Shown: piece after piece, positions 1 through 11,080 of the stretch
Layout of the letters: the number at the start of each line of letters is the position of its first letter
How positions within the stretch are numbered: the stretch's first letter is position 1
Assembly: GCA_001598975.1 (NCBI GenBank)
Contig: BBXU01001386.1
Coordinates: forward strand, 1 to 27,161
Origin: Parachlorella kessleri
Lineage: Eukaryota; Chlorophyta; Trebouxiophyceae; Chlorellales; Chlorellaceae
DNA: 27,161 nucleotides
Reading direction: 5' to 3'
Translations under genes and position numbers: made by a program
Notes under the pieces: generated by a model
Told to the model about the DNA's origin: nothing
Seen by the model: only the letters and a program-made list of their open reading frames with translations
The model's database searches: none

Positions 1-179
1 CCCCCCCCTTTCCCGCCCCCTTACCTACCTAACCACTTAGCTTGCCCTCCAGCCCTGGGGGAAGGTTTCAACCCCCTACACCTGCCCTGCTTGACACACG
101 AGTACTGCCAACTGGCCAGAAGGCGCACTCCCTCCAGCTACCCCCTGACCCAGAGGCAAGGGAACCAGCAGTGACTCAC

Positions 180-1630
180 ATTTGCAAGCGACGACACATC
201 ATCTACCACTCGCTGGATGCCGTTGAGGGTATTCTCCTGGATTGTGTTGGTAGTGCTGACTACCGCTTCCGCGGGAGACTGAGTGAGTATCCTGGTGAAT
301 CTGCACAAGCCAAATGAAGGTACTGTTTGAGGGTACAGCAAACTAGGCCACCGTTGTCCATGAATGCGACGGGTACAGGTTGAGTGCGGCACTTGTATAA
401 GACAGCTGCATGCCGGAACTCCAGGGTTAGGGACAAATTGGGATCGATGCAGACTGCCACGTATAGACAGGGACCCTCAATTTGCTGGACGGCAGGGAGA
501 CAAGGGCTGCAGTGCAAGTGGCATGCAGCACACATAGAGCCTCCAGAGCAGGAGGCCAGCAGCCATTTCAGGTTCACGCAGCGCCTTGTTTCTGTTTCAT
601 CCAGTGCCACAGCAAACGTGCACAAGGGTGTCAGAGCCACAACCTAGGCACCACATACCGCCCTGGCACTCTGTCTGTCTCCCCATCTACCGCCATCCGA
701 GGTGGCCAAGGTCAAATCACTGCTATAGATCGATGATGGGTGTCTGCTGTAGTGCTGATGCACCTGTTCAGCTGGCGCCCCAAAACCTCAAACTCCTTGC
801 TAGCCTTCTCCACTTCCAGCAGCATGACGGGCAGGTCGCCAGACATGACTAATGCGGCCTTCTCCATCTCTTTGGCAGCCACCTCCATCTGGCGTGATGC
901 CACTTCTGCGGCAGTTGCTGCACGCTGCAAGCAGGAGCCAGACGGGCAGCAGTAGTCATGTGGGAAAATTATTATAGGGACAAATGATACAACCGTTGGA
1001 ATGAGAAGACTCCCACAGAGAATCAGCACAGCTGTCTCCCCTTGAAAAGCAGCTGTCGGTGCTGGCAGTACAGCATCCCCTTTGCACAGGCAAGCAAGCC
1101 GACTCATCAACACACTGCCGGGCGCACCTCCGCAGCTTTCAGGACTGGCCGGATGTAGAGCACGAATGCTACAAAGGAGGCTGCAAGGGTGGCCAGGGTG
1201 AGGCATAGCACTAGGAGCACTGGCAGCCAAAAACCGAAGAGCCCACGGCCCCAGCTAGCTGCCTGTGCGGCAAGCTGCGGCTGCTGCCATGCTGTCACCA
1301 CACGATGTACAGGCCGAAGCTGTGGGACGCCAGTGGAAGTGATTGACTGTTGCACCCTGCGGACTCAACAACAGAACCCTCGTTGTAACCCAAGCTGTGC
1401 CTGACAAGGGGTAAATGGGTAGGCGGGTGGGTTACCAAGCTACCACGCCCTTGAGGTTGGTAGGTGATCACTTCCTCCGCTCACCGTACGAAGGTTGCCC
1501 CAAAGTAACGGGATCGTCTTAGAGACAACGAAGTGCTAGTCAGGGACAAGCGGGGCTTTGGCAACAGCGCACAATTGCGTGGTGCAACAGCCCGTGACAG
1601 TTGCTGGCTTTGCTGCAAAATGATATTCAT
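180..1630 (-). CDS. Plastid-targeted single-pass membrane protein, DUF948-like plant family (3' partial)
   Basis: Four exons on the minus strand join in phase: 1630-1485, 1356-1128, 924-764 and 300-180, about 219 residues before the window edge. The ATG at 1630 opens a Ser/Arg/Leu-rich, acid-poor leader (MNIILQQSQQLSRAVAPRNC onward) typical of a chloroplast transit peptide. Exon 2 encodes one hydrophobic helix (FGFWLPVLLVLCLTLATLAA) followed by a short linker. Exon 3 encodes an amphipathic stretch containing MEVAAKEMEKAAL, SGDLPVMLLEVEKAS and FEVLGRQLN, which resembles plant plastid proteins with a DUF948-like region. Exon 4 continues with a helix ending VVDDVSSLAN at a GTGAGT donor; the remaining C-terminus lies beyond position 1. 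Donors are GTGAGC, GTGCGC, GTGCAT and GTGAGT. No catalytic residues are visible and the function is unknown. Likely location is a plastid membrane. The family assignment is from remembered pattern, not a search; the exon structure is the stronger claim. Confidence 0.72.
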
Positions 1631-2642
1631 GTTTGCAGCACCTCTAAACCGTTAGCTACCTTGTCGAGAGCGATTAAAAGCTTTGGAAATAGGGATTCAA
1701 TGAGATTCGCTAAGGGATCGTCTTGAGCGCAAGCGCCTCGATCCCTGTTGCAGCTGTCTCCCTTGCACAATTCCATGTGGGTAGGGGGGATATTAGGTCT
1801 ACCGATTACCCTTTCAGCTGGAGCTTGATCATATAAGGTTACTCCTTCTTCTGCTTTGCAGATTGCAGGGGCGAACTAACCTGAGGTCGGAAGTGGATAT
1901 TTCTCATCTGCACCGGCGGACATATCCACTGCTGGAAGGACCAATGTTGGGCATGAGGGTGCACTCGTGTTGATTCACATAACAGTACCTTGGAGCAGGC
2001 GGCCACATGTTCCTGGTGGTGCTGGTGTGCGACAGGGGGTGCCTGTGTTGTACATCAATGTCCAAATCCCAAGGCAGAGAATGGCACATCTCACCAAATC
2101 AGGATATAATTGACCTGGAAACGGGGAAGGCGCATATTATGAAATTGGGTGCAAGCCAACATGTCGGAGAAATGAAGGCCATGCGAAATGTACAGAGAGT
2201 GAGCAGAAGCAATGCTGAGCTACGACTGGGGCAACGGAAGGTCGACAAAAGGACCGAGGGCGAACAGCATGACCCGCAAGCAACAGCGTGACACTGAAAA
2301 AGCTGTACACCCAGCGTACTGCGAGGCACGACAGCGGCAGTATGGGATAGTTTCTGGTTGCAAAGCCCATAAAGACCCATGCCAGCACGACATAGGAGCA
2401 CTCATGCGCTCAAGGTGCGTCCATAATACAGACAAAACCCATGCAAGGAGCCATAGGGAAAACGTGCCAGCGCCACACACCTTGACACAACCCTCGGTTC
2501 CATTTGCCATACACAGTCGCGGGCTGGCAAACTCGTTTCACGTGCCGCAGAAGGTGCTGAAGCCGACTTTGTGCCTGTGGATGATGTCACGCACAGCATG
2601 GCTGCCAGCATATACGGCGGTCAGCACAGCGCCAAGCCCTGC
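1631..2642. other. Gene-free stretch upstream of the plastid protein gene
   Basis: Open frames here (for example a plus-strand frame at 2212-2697) have no family resemblance and no matching splice signals. The part next to 1630 should hold the promoter and 5' leader of the minus-strand gene, but no clear TATA element was recognised. A small inverted repeat (AGGGATCG at 1713-1720, CGATCCCT at 1739-1746) lies about 90 bases upstream of the ATG. The 11-mer GGGATCGTCTT occurs twice, near 1511 and 1714, once inside exon 1 and once in this hairpin. Confidence 0.45.
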
Positions 2643-2830
2643 AAAGGGTCAGGCAACCGGCACCATCAGAAACATATATCACCCATCTCTAGGATAAAGA
2701 CAGTATGGGAGCCTGCCTGCCTGCCTGCCTGCCCGTCCTTGCCCAAGGGTTCAGGCAACCATAAGAAACATCTACCATCCACATCTAGGGGAAAGACAGT
2801 TTGGAGGCATGCCTGCCTGGCCCTGTCATG
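2643..2830. repeat. Imperfect tandem duplication, about 100 bp, with GCCT microsatellite
   Basis: Two diverged copies lie head to tail, one beginning near 2643 and one near 2745. Each runs through AGGGT(T)CAGGCAACC, AGAAACAT, CATC..ATCTAGG, AAAGACAGT and then GCCTGCCT. Copy 1 has an expanded (GCCT) run at 2711-2732; copy 2 has only a short version. The block is intergenic, between the 3' end of the TauE/SafE gene and the upstream region of the plastid protein gene. No coding potential was recognised in it. Confidence 0.7.
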
Positions 2831-2977
2831 GCATTCGCATGCAGCAGCTCATATTTATTAAGCTGGTCAATAGCTTCATCCCTCAATTCCTGGGGACAGG
2901 CTGGACATCCAGTCCCCCCCCCGCAGCCAGTCGGTAAACCCGCAGAGGCGGCATATCCATAGCCCCTCTTGAACCCC

Positions 2978-2982
2978 TTACA
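2978..2982 (-). terminator. Candidate TGTAA polyadenylation signal
   Basis: The minus strand reads TGTAA here, the usual chlorophyte polyadenylation motif. It falls about 75 bases past the TGA at 3056-3058 that would end the TauE/SafE frame if its last candidate intron is not spliced. A five-base match is weak evidence. If a further coding exon exists to the left, this site would lie at its edge and would not be the real signal. Confidence 0.3.
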
Positions 2983-3055
2983 ATGTGCAGCGGCTCCCTG
3001 CAGCCGCCCTACACGGCTGGAGGCAGCACAGATCAGCCATGGCCCATCTACTCGC

Positions 3056-6000
3056 TCATGACTCACCCATGATGGCGGCCAGCAGCAGCACGATCAGCGA
3101 GGCCCTCCCCGACCGCTTGACCAGCCGCCCAACCACCACCACCCCCAAAAAGGCCGCCGCCAGGCAGGCCCCGCCAAAGAGCGCGGCATAGGGCACGTTC
3201 AGGCGCCCGCTGGCCGCGAAAGACACCGCGGCGACGCTGGCGCTGAACAGCACCATCACCCCAGAGGTGGCGGAGCTGGCCTGGGGGTGCACCCCCAGCT
3301 CTACATGCAGAAGCATTTGTTGGTGTTTTTACGTGCTTTTTTGGAGGCCCGAGCTCTGCAGGCAGCGCTGTGCACTCGCACTTGGGCTAAAAGCGGTGGC
3401 ATAAGTCCCCAAGACCTTCTCTCCAGTAAGGGAGCAGGCAAATTTTCTCACAAGTCCAAGCCGACTGGCAGGCCAAGCACAGAGGGGCTAGGCGCCGCTA
3501 CTGCTACATCGGGTCTATCTATTTGTAAGCCTCTGTTGCTTCTAGCAGGATTCTAGCAGGTGCCGACAAGCGCGCTTGCACCGCAACAGGGCAGGCAGGA
3601 TCCTGCCGGATCCCAACGGATCCAGGCAGACATATGTAGATGACCCAGGGCAATGAGACAGGGAGAAGTTCCACTCACCCAGCATCAGGGGCCCCACGAT
3701 CATGCCGCCGCCAATACCCAGAAGCCCTGCCACGGCTCCTCCCGCTAGCACGATCCCCAACACCCAGCCAAGCTGCCCCATCGTCCAGACATGCTTGCTG
3801 CCGTGGCTGCCAATGCCAGCCTTGGAGGCTCCACTGCTGCGAGGCGCGCCAGGGTGCTGAAAGGCGACAGGCGCTGGGAATTTTGTGCCCTGCCCACTGG
3901 CAGTCGCTGCATCACTGCTCGGCCGCGGCACGGACAGCCACCGTGCATCCACCTGCTGTGCCTGGCCTGGCACCAGCCGCTGCTCTGCTTGCTGCCCGTG
4001 CTGCTGCTCTGCCTCCTGCTGCTGCACCTGCTGCCTGAGAGAAGTGACTTTGCGCGGCGTTGATGTAGTGGAGTCCAGGATGGGCCGCTCCAAGTCCCCA
4101 TCGCCAAAAAGAGCCTGCTGCTGCTGCTGGGTCTGCCGCCGCAACACCTGCCACATGATGGCAGACAGTACGGATAAGAAACCTCTGCTCTTTGATGGTC
4201 TGAATGAAATGTGTGGCCGAAGCAGCCACCAGTCAACACCACAGGGAAGGTGGCAATTTGAAGGACACTCGCCAGACACCAAGCTCCTCCGGCGGCTGTT
4301 ACGCACTTCTTACCAAGCAGGCAGCCCTCCAACAGTCCAGATACAACACCTCTTGTTCCAACTATGCACCGGTGCCTACCTGCCAAGCCCTCCCGTTCGG
4401 AGCAACTGCTGCTGCTGCTGCAACCCCCGGCCAACCCACTACCCAACTTACAGTGGTGGTGCAATAGCCATACTGAGAGGCGTACCAGTCCCAAATCAGG
4501 AGTTGTACAGCTACACCTGCCCAAGGAGATCTCCCACCCACCTGGCGGGCATAGAAGGCGCTGGCGCCCACAGCTCCCGTTGCCTGTGCCACATAGAGCA
4601 GGGCATATCCCCAGCTGCAGCGCTGCAGCCGCGACTTGGCTAGCTGGAAAGCGAGGAATGCCCCCCACAGCAGCAGCAGCTGGACCAGCGCCGCCCAGGG
4701 GAAGCGTCGGTCATCCAGCTGTCATACATAGCAAGGGGAGGCATGCAAGACTGTTAAAGCAATAACTGCTGCTGGGCAGGTCCGGGCCAAGCAGGACTGA
4801 TAAAAGCAGTACCTGCTGCTGGGCACATCCGGGCCAAGCAAGCAGGTAACACGGCAGCGGCATAGGGACAAGAAGGTGGCCTGCCCCATGCAAATAAGTG
4901 CTGCACGGAGCCCTTCATGGATGACACCAGCCAGGGGGCTGCCGGCAAGGGCCACTGTGAAGATTCGCACAAAGACGCTATGAGCTCGTGTTGGCAACAG
5001 ACTCTCTACATTGTAGTCATCCCTTGTGCTCGCTGACTGAGTGGCGGACATGCTGACCTGGAGTTCGGAGATGTCGCCCCCGTGGATGCCAGCCTGGAAC
5101 GCGTCACCATTAGTCAGCACCCCATGCCGCTCCCCGCTGCCTCGGGGTGAGGGCGATCCTGACCCCCTGTCAAAGCTGCTGACATGCACTTGCAGCCGCT
5201 GGAACGGTGAGGTACCAGGCTTGCCAGGCGCCAAAGAGCCCATCCGCTCGACCTCCACCACACTGCCATCCCAGCCCCCAGGCTGGCCTTGCTCCACTTG
5301 CTGGGCCTGCACGTTGCTGAGGCCCTGCGCCCACGCTTCGCTCTGCTGCCCTGGTACCGTTCGCTGTGTCCCTGGCTGCGGCGCCTGCTGATGCCCAGGC
5401 CTCGACCTGGCAGGGCTTGTCGCTGCCTCCGCCACCTCGTCAGAGGCCCCTTGGGCCTGCCCTGTTCCCTGGGCCGCCCCACCAGCCTCCTGGCCCCTGC
5501 CACTGCTGCCCTGCCCTGCCCTAAGGGCAGCAGCCAAGCCGCCCAGCGCGGCCGAGGACGGCGCTGCTGCTGCATCCTTGTCTCCGCAGCCCGCCGCGCC
5601 GCTGGCACGAAGGGTGGCTGTCTCAAGCTCGCTAGAGTTCGCCATCTCTTGTGAGGCTAACGGTACGCTGGGCAGCTGCTGCATGCTGAGCTCCCGCTTG
5701 ACAAAGCAGCTGCTGCCTATCCTGACAGGGCCGCTGCCAAGGCTTCCCACCGGATCATCCTCACAGCTGCTGCCTAGCCTCTCGCCCGCCCTGTCCAAGG
5801 GCGATGACCTGCTTTCGAGCACTCTCCAGGGGCTCCCTATGCTGAGGCTAGACAGCAGGGATGCCGCCCTGGCGAGCTGACTGGGCGCTGACCGGACTCC
5901 GGCTGCGCTCCCGGGTGTATGCTGCGCTGGTGACACGAAGGGTGACCCCCTGGCATCCGCTGCCCCATGGGAGGCCTCGCCTGCTGCAGACACACTGCTG

Positions 6001-7395
6001 CTCTGCTTTGCTGACCCAGAAAGGAAGGGGCTCCGTTCTGCCCCGGCATTTCCATAGATGCTAGATTCATCTTCCTCAGCTGCACCTGACGGCTCCTCGG
6101 CTAGCGCTGCTGCTATCTCTGGGGCTGGGGCTGCCGCTGCCGTCGCCTCGGCAAACCTCCCAAAGGCGGCTCTCAAGGACGCCGTTCTGCTGCCAGCTCT
6201 GCTGTCTGCGCCAGGGTTGGGCAGGCTGAGGGACCGCTGCACGCTGAGTAGGCGGGCTTCCATGCTGTGCAGGCGGAGGCCGGTGCGCAGCGTGCGTGTC
6301 GTGAGGTAGCACAGCAGGCAGATCAGGCAAACCGTGATGGCCCAGGTTGGGAACATCACGTTCAGAAGGACTCCTGCAGGAATGCAGTGAAAGACATTCA
6401 CTCTCCAGCCTCTCTAGTTGGATTGGAAAGGTTGTAACGTCCCTTGGGATCCCCACTGTGCAACACGCTTGTCAACAAGCAGCGTGTTGTACCAGCAGCT
6501 CAGGGACGCCTTCAATTGATGGTCCGCCCCATGCCATTGTCAGCTGGTTCGCTGTTTCACATCTCCCACATGCCAACAGCCTCCATATCACATACTTTGC
6601 CCCATGTACGATGCAAAAACACTGCAAAAGCATAATATCTGCTTGCATGTCAGCTCCCACCTCCACTGACGCCCAGTAGCAGCATCGGCGTGAGCATCAG
6701 TGTGAGCTCAAAGTCAACCAGGGGCCGCTTACGATCCAGCGGGTGTCGGCGGGACAGAGCGTACGCTGTGGATCCAACCGCGCCGCCGGCAATGACCGCC
6801 TGAGAGAGCGCGGTGGACATCTTGACAGAGAAGCCAGTCACCACGCTGCAGCAAGCAGCCATGTGCCAGGGCATGTGAGCGCTTCGAAGGCTGCCTTGAC
6901 TGCCGTCATACTTGGCAGTGCCAATCGTCAACGCTGGCAGTGCTATTCAGCCAACCTTGTAAAGGTCATGGTAGCCCCACACTGCATTAGAGACGGTGAT
7001 GAGGCCTAGCAAAAGTCTCACACGACCTCCGCCAGCTAACACAAAGCCAACACTAATACCACTCACTTGAAGAGCGGGACAAAGAAGGCGCCCCCACCAA
7101 CTCCTGCACTGTTAGCCAGCGCTGACACCAGCAAGGCAGCCAGCAAAGCTCCCAGTGTGCTCCCGTTCCACTGAAGCGGACGGTGCACCTCCTCCTGCTG
7201 TGCCACATCCCTGCTGCCGTCCACGGAGTTCTGAAGCAAGTGAACCCGTCGTCCAGCGCCCCCTTCTACGGTCACCACGTTGCCTAAGGCTGGTGTGGCT
7301 AGTACCAGTGATAACAAAGTTGCTAGCACAAGGGCCAAGGCCACAACCCCTGGCTGTACAGGCCGGAGGCAATGTGGCTGCGCTGTGAGCTGCAT
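3056..7395 (-). CDS. TauE/SafE-family membrane transporter (sulfite exporter-like) with large insertions
   Basis: Six exons join in phase on the minus strand: 7395-7067, 6845-6661, 6373-5058, 4718-4542, 4147-3679 and 3300-3056, giving 906 residues. The ATG at 7395 is the only in-frame one, with a TAA just upstream; a hydrophobic leader follows. First-half family motifs are ANSAGVGGGAFFVPLFN, MSTALSQAVIAGG, YALSRRHP and GVLLNVMFPTWAITV. Second-half motifs are GAVAGLLGIGGGMIVGPLML, ELGVHPQASSATSG and GRLVKRSGRASLIV, which closely track plant TauE/SafE proteins. The family moves sulfite or other anions across membranes. Odd points: exon 3 adds about 390 residues of Ser/Ala/Gly/Gln-rich sequence after the third or fourth helix, and exon 5 adds about 110 Gln-rich residues before the second half. 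The exon 3 donor is uncertain (5058, or 4971 at GTGCGA; both in phase), as is the exon 5 acceptor. The C-terminus is uncertain: stop at 3056, or splice at the GTGAGT at 3066 into an unplaced exon. Confidence 0.85.
5058..6260 (-). other. Low-complexity insertion of the TauE/SafE-like protein
   Basis: This part of exon 3 begins just after the helix GVLLNVMFPTWAITVCLICL and the positively charged TRTLRTGLRLHSMEARLLS. It encodes roughly 400 residues rich in Ser, Ala, Gly, Gln and Pro, with acidic patches (EEPSGAAEEDESS) and basic patches (SFDRGSGSPSPRGSGERHG). Plant relatives have only a short loop at this place. No membrane helix is visible in it, so it is probably a large soluble, disordered loop, most simply cytosolic. 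The many Ser-Pro and Ser-rich stretches would suit phosphorylation, which is inference. Confidence 0.6.
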
Positions 7396-8239
7396 GCCTC
7401 GTTGCGAGAGCAGGACGTGATCCAAGGCTACGGAGGACACACGTTAGACAGCCATGAGCTTACTGTTTCAATGCCCATTCGTCATGCAGAGACGGAGTAA
7501 AACGACGAATCACTTACAATAAACCTATTAATATACATTCACTCAAATAAAGCCTTAGAGAGAGCATCAAGTCGTATCGAGTGATGGCCGGGTCAACGCC
7601 AGCTTCAGCGTGGCGGGAATGCTGAAACCCCCTGCCACGGTGGCCTGTTGGCCTTGGACGGCCGTGAACGACCATTGGAGGGCCTGCTTTCCATGCATGC
7701 CTTCAGAAGAGAGAAACATGCTAAGAGTGCATGGGCCAAGATCTTAGCTGAGCATATGCGGCTTGGTGGGCCTGCCAGCCTGTTGCCCCCCCTACCCTGA
7801 GTGGTGGAAGCGGTCGTTATATAAGCATGGGTGGCAGGTAGTGCGAACAGGGAGTGAGCTAACACAAAACTGCTCATGTCAGCCCGCCCTCAGCGTGAAA
7901 TCAAGTGTCTCACATGCATGCTTCTCTCTGGTGGCTGGCGTAGTCCAATTATCTGAGTGCAACTGTGACTGGTAAAAAGCTAGTGTAGCACCCCGCAGTC
8001 CTAGGTCCGTCCATGTAGCCGGCCATGGCATAAAACCATTGCGCTCAACTGCGGCAAGCTGCTCACACCCACACATAAGCCAATCCTGTCTGAGCACTGC
8101 AAGGCCAGTCCCTCTGTAAGCGGTAGACCCCCTGCTGTGGGCAGCTCTCTGTGCCCTTCTCCTGCCTGCAACCAACCCACCAACACTGTCAGCTTTGCAA
8201 CTCATCACCACGCCTGCCCCGTCCCCCGCCCCCCACCCA
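7396..8239. other. Intergenic region, probable promoter of the TauE/SafE gene
   Basis: This stretch separates the stop codon of the coiled-coil gene at 8240 from the ATG at 7395; both genes read leftward. It should contain the 3' untranslated part of the former and the promoter of the latter. The minus strand carries TGTAA at 7514-7518, about 720 bases past the coiled-coil stop, which would imply a long 3' UTR if used. An AT-richer patch at 7500-7560 is unusual for the window. Open frames here look like noise. Confidence 0.45.
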
Positions 8240-10265
8240 TCAGTCCTCGTCAGCCTGCTTCCATTCGTGCGCCCTGGTGTCAACACCTCCCTTGACCACC
8301 GCCTTGCGCCCCCCAGCCCCCGCACCCTCCGCCCGCTCCTGGATGTGTGCCAGCAGCTCCCCCAGCTGCCTCTCTGCCTCCACAGCCCGGTGCCTCCACT
8401 GGTCCTTGCCGGCCAGCGCTGTGCGCAGGGCGTGGCCCATTGCCTGGAAACGCTCGTGCATGCTCTCCTGCGGTGGCTAAAGTGAGGTGGGTGAAGTTGC
8501 AGGCAGGTGCCTGACAACCGCGCCTGTCCCGCTGAACTCTAGTACGTGAGGGGCGCTGCCCAGCGAAAGGGGGGCATTTGCACATGGCACACGGGTAGAT
8601 AGCAGTGCTGAGCGAGTCGGCAGCCGCTGCTGAGTATACATTCACTGTTGGCCCCGTCAGTCCATGGTGTGTATACACCCCGTCTAAGAGGGCACTAGCA
8701 GTGAGCCATCTACAAATCGCAACCTCAAAAACCTGGCTCAACCTCAAACCCTACCTCGACATCTTCGACGTCCTGCTGGTGCAGAGCCTTCAACTGGGCC
8801 GCAAACTGTTCCTCCAAGTCGTGCTCAGCACCCAGCGCCTCCTGCAGCGCCTCCGTACGCTTCTCCACCTGCGCCGCACATCCTGTCTCGTAGCCCGGTC
8901 ACAAATAGCTGAAAGCCACCCATGCGGGCACATGACAGTTCTGTCACACCTAAGGCACACACTGGCTTTCGCCTGGCCCCACTTGTTGGGGCTGGCGTTA
9001 CATGGTCGGATGGTGGTGCCCTGTTGCACAAGAGAAGACACGACGACCTTCGGGCTTGCAGGGGGGGTTTGCCTGCCACAGATGTTCTTGGCTTTCCATT
9101 GCACTTCAAAAGTGACAACTCAGGCAATTATGTGTGTGCTGCAAGCCAGCCAGCTTGCCGACTCGCCCCGTGGGTTGCTCCCAAGTCAGGAAAGGCCGGC
9201 CCACAAACCGTGGGTGCTGACAGCACACTGTGTATCAGCAACCAACCAAGACTTGCCTCAGTCTCCAGCGCCAAGGCCACGGTCAGCAGCTTCTTCATCT
9301 CCTGCTCATGCACCTGAACAGTGTTGCGAGCAAGCCTTCGACCAGCAGTACAGGGAGTTTCATGGTTTCCTTGAGGTTTAGACAAGAGTTTGCTGAAACC
9401 TGCTGCTTCACTGAGGTGACTGGCTGACGGCAGCCGTGGGTCCTGTTCATCGGATCAGTATTGGATTCAGGAGGCGCTCTAGCAGCCTGGAGGTTGATGA
9501 GTATCGGTCATTACATGCTGCTGTGGCGTCAGCCAACAACCCATTGAATGGACAGCCATCAATCACCTAGCCCACCAGCATGCAAGCGAGGCTCACCGTG
9601 TACTCATCCTGCATGGCAGCAGCCAGCTCATCGCGCTCAGCTTCCATCCCTGCAGCAGAATAACAACAACTGCGGCTGTGTCACTGGTGAGTGGCATGGA
9701 TGGAGGCCAACTTTCTGTCAGTTGGTCTGACCTTAGGGGGCTGTCAACGGTCTGATCATTCCTACCGCTGCCGGGCTAAGGCTTGTTGCGGGAAGAGCAA
9801 TTTATCCTAGGATGTGGGAGCGTTCATGACCAATAAAGCTGTGTCTGATGCTGCCAGCTGTCCGACTAGGCACCGAAGCAACAAGTGATATCCTCCACGA
9901 GCCTGGACATGACAGTAACCCATGGGATTTGACTCACTGCTCAGCTGTGCTTCCAGCCACTCAATGCGCTCTGCTGCGCCGCTGCGCACACCAGACTCAT
10001 AGAAGTGCTGGGCCTCTTTCAAGGGTATGTACTGCTTGCCATCGTGCACGATGACACTTTCCGTGGGGGCAGCCGGTGCCGCCTTGTGCCTGGAACCCTG
10101 AAGGGCAGCAACCAAGGGGAGGTGCTCCTGCCTGCAACTGGCATATGGCTGCCCAGGCTGGGTGTCGGAGGGTGTCTCCTTGTACAGATATACATGCTCT
10201 ATCGACCTCTTTGGGTACTTTAACTTGGTCCCGCTCCCAGCTACCTTGTTGGAAGGGCTGTGCAT
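8240..10265 (-). CDS. Coiled-coil protein of unknown function, 259 residues
   Basis: Five exons join in phase on the minus strand: 10265-9938, 9649-9597, 9313-9257, 8868-8755 and 8467-8240. Proposed start is the first in-frame ATG (MHSPSNKVAGSG); an internal acceptor and a missing first exon cannot be excluded. Exon 1 ends in a conserved-looking block: ESVIVHDGKQYIPLKEAQHF then YESGVRSGAAERIEWLEAQL. From there the protein is a nearly continuous heptad-rich helix: MEAERDELAAAMQDEYT, VHEQEMKKLLTVALALETE, VEKRTEALQEALGAEHDLEE, ESMHERFQAMGHALRTALAG and EAERQLGELLAHIQER. The tail is Gly/Lys-rich and ends KQADED. No enzyme motif, membrane helix or targeting leader was seen. A structural or scaffold role is the simplest guess. 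The intron at 8869-9256 appears to be GC-AG (GAG|GCAAGT). Exons of 53 and 57 bases would be easily missed by gene finders. Confidence 0.68.
8869..9256 (-). other. GC-AG intron of the coiled-coil gene
   Basis: The upstream exon ends in the codons for LETE followed directly by GCAAGT, which matches the known GC-donor consensus AG|GCAAGT. The acceptor is CGCAG before GTGGAGAAG. Both flanking exons are in phase 0 and both encode heptad-type helix, so the junction preserves frame and structure. No GT donor nearby gives an in-frame alternative that I could find. Confidence 0.65.
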
Positions 10266-11080
10266 GTCCAGAGACAGGCAGGTGCCAAACAAAGCTGCTT
10301 GCTGTACGTGCCACTGCTCCTACCTTCGGAGCGGCACATACAATACTAGTAACCAGTTGTGGACCATGTCGAGGGCGGTGTAGCGCTGGGCACGTCACCG
10401 GCGCCTTGAGGGTTGCTGAGGGAAACCCCATAGGACTTGCCTACATGAAAATCTCCAGCTATATTCCTAGACGAATGCGTTCCAATGTGAAGGGAGTAGT
10501 CAGCACGGGCCAGGGACAAGGAGAGTCAGCACGGGCCTCCGTCCAACGGGGACGCCACGTCACCCGGCTGGAAAATCGCACAATCCTTTGCTTCCAATTT
10601 CTTCAGTACTTTGGCATTGACACAAAGATGGACGCCTTTTTTTTCAGACTATCAAGGAGTGCATGCCCCTGCATGCCTAAACGATGTAAGGTTTGACAAC
10701 ACACCATCCCCTTGGTTTGCAGGGTGATGCCATCAACGACCCTGTTCAGGATATATGGTTGCTCTGTCTCTGACCGAGGTTTGCCGCACCTTACCTTACT
10801 GCGCGCCTGCGCCAGACACGTCGTTCTGGTACGTGAGGGAAACAACAAAAGGGTCAGCTCATCAGCAGCAAGGCTAATCCATGGTGCAGGAGTTTACTTT
10901 CCGACAGAATAGCTTTGGCCGTGGCTTTGTCTAGCTCACTAGCCTCGTCTAAGGAAGTCAGTGCAGTTGCTGGTGCATGATGGTCATCAGAGGTGCGTCG
11001 TGACAAATGCTTCGGGTTTGCTGCCTTCTGTACCACTGACTCTAAACTGCACCTAACCTGCGCTGACTCGCTATATGCAG
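10266..11080. other. Unassigned region upstream of the coiled-coil gene
   Basis: Divergent promoter space or undiscovered 5' exons. On the minus strand, 11036-10854 stays open and reads plausibly (DEASELDKATAKAILSES), and a short segment near 10830-10795 lies between an acceptor-like ACCAG and a GTAAGG donor. I could not link these to the coiled-coil gene. A 14-base direct repeat (AGTCAGCACGGGCC) occurs at about 10499 and 10528. An eight-T run lies at 10637-10644. No RNA gene was recognised. Confidence 0.35.

Noticed and set aside
1128..1355. GTG at 1355 as start of the plastid protein
   Set aside because: A better model has an upstream exon 1630-1485 with ATG, a transit-like leader and agreeing phase.
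2212..2697. 161-codon plus-strand open frame
   Set aside because: No family resemblance, mixed composition, and it overlaps the tandem duplication; no splice or regulatory context.
2876..2976. Final exon of the TauE/SafE gene reading VQEGLWICRLCGFTDWL
   Set aside because: Phase fits after the GTGAGT at 3066, but the acceptors (TAAG or AGAG) are poor and similarity to the family tail is slight; kept only as an alternative to the stop at 3056.
3885..4643. 252-codon plus-strand open frame
   Set aside because: Antisense to exons 4 and 5 of the TauE/SafE gene; Cys/Ser/Pro-rich shadow of CAG-type codons.
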